From positions 1-5,440 of the forward strand of contig JAKBSB010000108.1 in the NCBI GenBank assembly GCA_021845155.1: 5,440 bases of DNA. Direction: 5' to 3'. The translations under genes were made by a program, and so were the position numbers. The notes below the pieces were generated by a model. That model saw nothing but the letters and a program-made list of their open reading frames with translations. It did not search any database and was not told the origin of the DNA. Shown piece by piece: positions 4,621 through 5,440 of the stretch (its first letter is position 1; each line of letters begins with the position of its first letter). Origin of the DNA: Thermoplasmata archaeon. GTDB lineage: Archaea > Thermoplasmatota > Thermoplasmata > Thermoplasmatales > Thermoplasmataceae.

Positions 4621-5440
4621 TTTTTGATGAGCCAGTATACATAATAAGATATTCAGAACTTGGGCTGAAGGGCCCAAGGGCCAGGAACAGCATGGAACAG
4701 GCACTTGTGAGGAACATTTTAGCCGGACTAAGGAAGAAAGGACAGAATGCTGTCATAAAGAGAGACAAGGGAAGGATATACCTGTCATCATTCTCCAGGG
4801 ATGACATAGTTTCATATGTTCTCGAAAGAACAATGGGCATCAAGACGTTTTCACTTTCCATGACCGGAAAGATAAGCGGTCTCCATGATATAGTTAGTGG
4901 ATCAGTTGAACTCTACTCTGCAAAGGTTTCAGGAAAGACCTATGCTGTGCGATCACACAGGAAAGGAAGCCATGAATTCAGGAGTACTGACATACTCAAT
5001 GGAATAGGTGACGCGTTATACCCGTTCAGTTCCGGCGTTGATCTTGAGAAACCGGATGTGGAGATATTCGTTGAGGTAAGGGACAACAGGGTTTATTTTT
5101 TCAATTCCAGGATAAAGGGACCTGGTGGTCTTCCGCTGGGTTCCGAGGGAAAATTAACTGCCCTGGTCTCAGGTGGAATCGATTCACCGGTAGCCGCATG
5201 GCAGATGATGAAAAGGGGCTGCCCTGTTGATGTGGTTTTCTGTTCCCTTGCACATCCAGAGGACACTTCAGGCTTTTTAAAAAGCATAATCCCTCTGTTC
5301 GAGGACTGGGGACACGGTTATGATGCTAGAATCCATATCCTGGACTGCTCCCCCCTGATCGATGAATTCACTCTTTCAGGAAGATATACCATGCCCAATG
5401 TCGAGTTCAAGCGGGCAATTTACCTGCTTGCCAGGAAAAT
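4617..5440 (+). CDS. thiI: ThiI, tRNA uracil 4-sulfurtransferase (C-terminus beyond window)
   Basis: Adenylates and then thiolates a uridine (position 8) in tRNA to give 4-thiouridine; some homologues also supply sulfur for the thiamine thiazole. 274 full codons are present with no stop; archaeal ThiI is usually about 380-400 aa, so roughly 70 percent is here. RYSELGLKGP at 11-20 is the N-terminal ferredoxin-like motif. A THUMP RNA-binding domain covers about 60-165, and GPGGLPLGSEGK at 168-179 leads into the PP-loop ATP-binding motif SGGIDSP at 185-191 (D189). The region YTMPNVEFKRAIY at 257-269 lines up with the place where methanogen ThiI has CxxC followed by Lys-Arg; here those positions are Asn261 and Phe264. 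Cysteines visible in the catalytic domain are C202, C209 and C244. The start ATG overlaps the rhodanese stop and has a good Shine-Dalgarno. Identification is firm; the sulfur-transfer mechanism is inferred. Confidence 0.96.
   Translation, partial: MIFDEPVYIIRYSELGLKGPRARNSMEQALVRNILAGLRKKGQNAVIKRDKGRIYLSSFSRDDIVSYVLERTMGIKTFSLSMTGKISGLHDIVSGSVELYSAKVSGKTYAVRSHRKGSHEFRSTDILNGIGDALYPFSSGVDLEKPDVEIFVEVRDNRVYFFNSRIKGPGGLPLGSEGKLTALVSGGIDSPVAAWQMMKRGCPVDVVFCSLAHPEDTSGFLKSIIPLFEDWGHGYDARIHILDCSPLIDEFTLSGRYTMPNVEFKRAIYLLARK

Noticed and set aside
4592..4861. 89-codon minus-strand frame over the start of thiI
   Set aside because: It is antisense to the conserved N-terminal region of ThiI, with low-complexity hydrophobic content typical of a shadow.
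1..5440. CRISPR arrays, insertion sequences, tRNA or rRNA genes, attachment sites
   Set aside because: No spaced direct repeats, terminal inverted repeats, transposase motifs or cloverleaf sequences were seen on either strand; nearly all bases belong to the seven genes.

Overview
The window looks like a chromosomal piece of an archaeon, most likely of the Thermoplasmatales (Thermoplasma/Ferroplasma/Cuniculiplasma-like). The grounds are AGG- and ATA-rich codon use, moderate G+C judged by eye, archaeal TATA boxes about 25 bases before start codons (leaderless transcripts), and a ThiI and a chlorite-dismutase-family protein of archaeal type. The placement is an inference from style and gene content, not from a marker gene.

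Minus strand, positions 3461 down to 1: a homogentisate (tyrosine/phenylalanine catabolism) operon in the order 4-hydroxyphenylpyruvate dioxygenase (3461-2376), fumarylacetoacetase (2263-1346), homogentisate 1,2-dioxygenase (1343 or 1349 to 198), then the first 65 codons of an iron-alcohol-dehydrogenase-like gene (195-1, cut by the window edge). Three of the four classical steps from 4-hydroxyphenylpyruvate to fumarate plus acetoacetate are present with their key residues intact. The maleylacetoacetate isomerase, glutathione-dependent in most organisms, is not here. The last three genes are separated by overlaps or gaps of about 2 bases. A 112-base gap before the fumarylacetoacetase gene holds a possible internal promoter and a hairpin.

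Positions 3462-3605: a 144-base divergent promoter region. A TATA box lies 24-27 bases from the start codon on each side, so both operons probably make leaderless mRNAs. A short ACTGGC-type element recurs next to both boxes.

Plus strand, positions 3606-5440: a chlorite dismutase/HemQ-superfamily protein (3606-4280), a single-domain rhodanese (about 4288-4620) and ThiI, the tRNA 4-thiouridine synthetase (4617 to the window edge). The rhodanese stop overlaps the ThiI start (ATGA). This ThiI appears to lack the CxxC motif of methanogen ThiI, and a free rhodanese with an intact catalytic cysteine is co-translated with it. This suggests a two-gene version of the bacterial ThiI-rhodanese fusion and is the most interesting point in the window.
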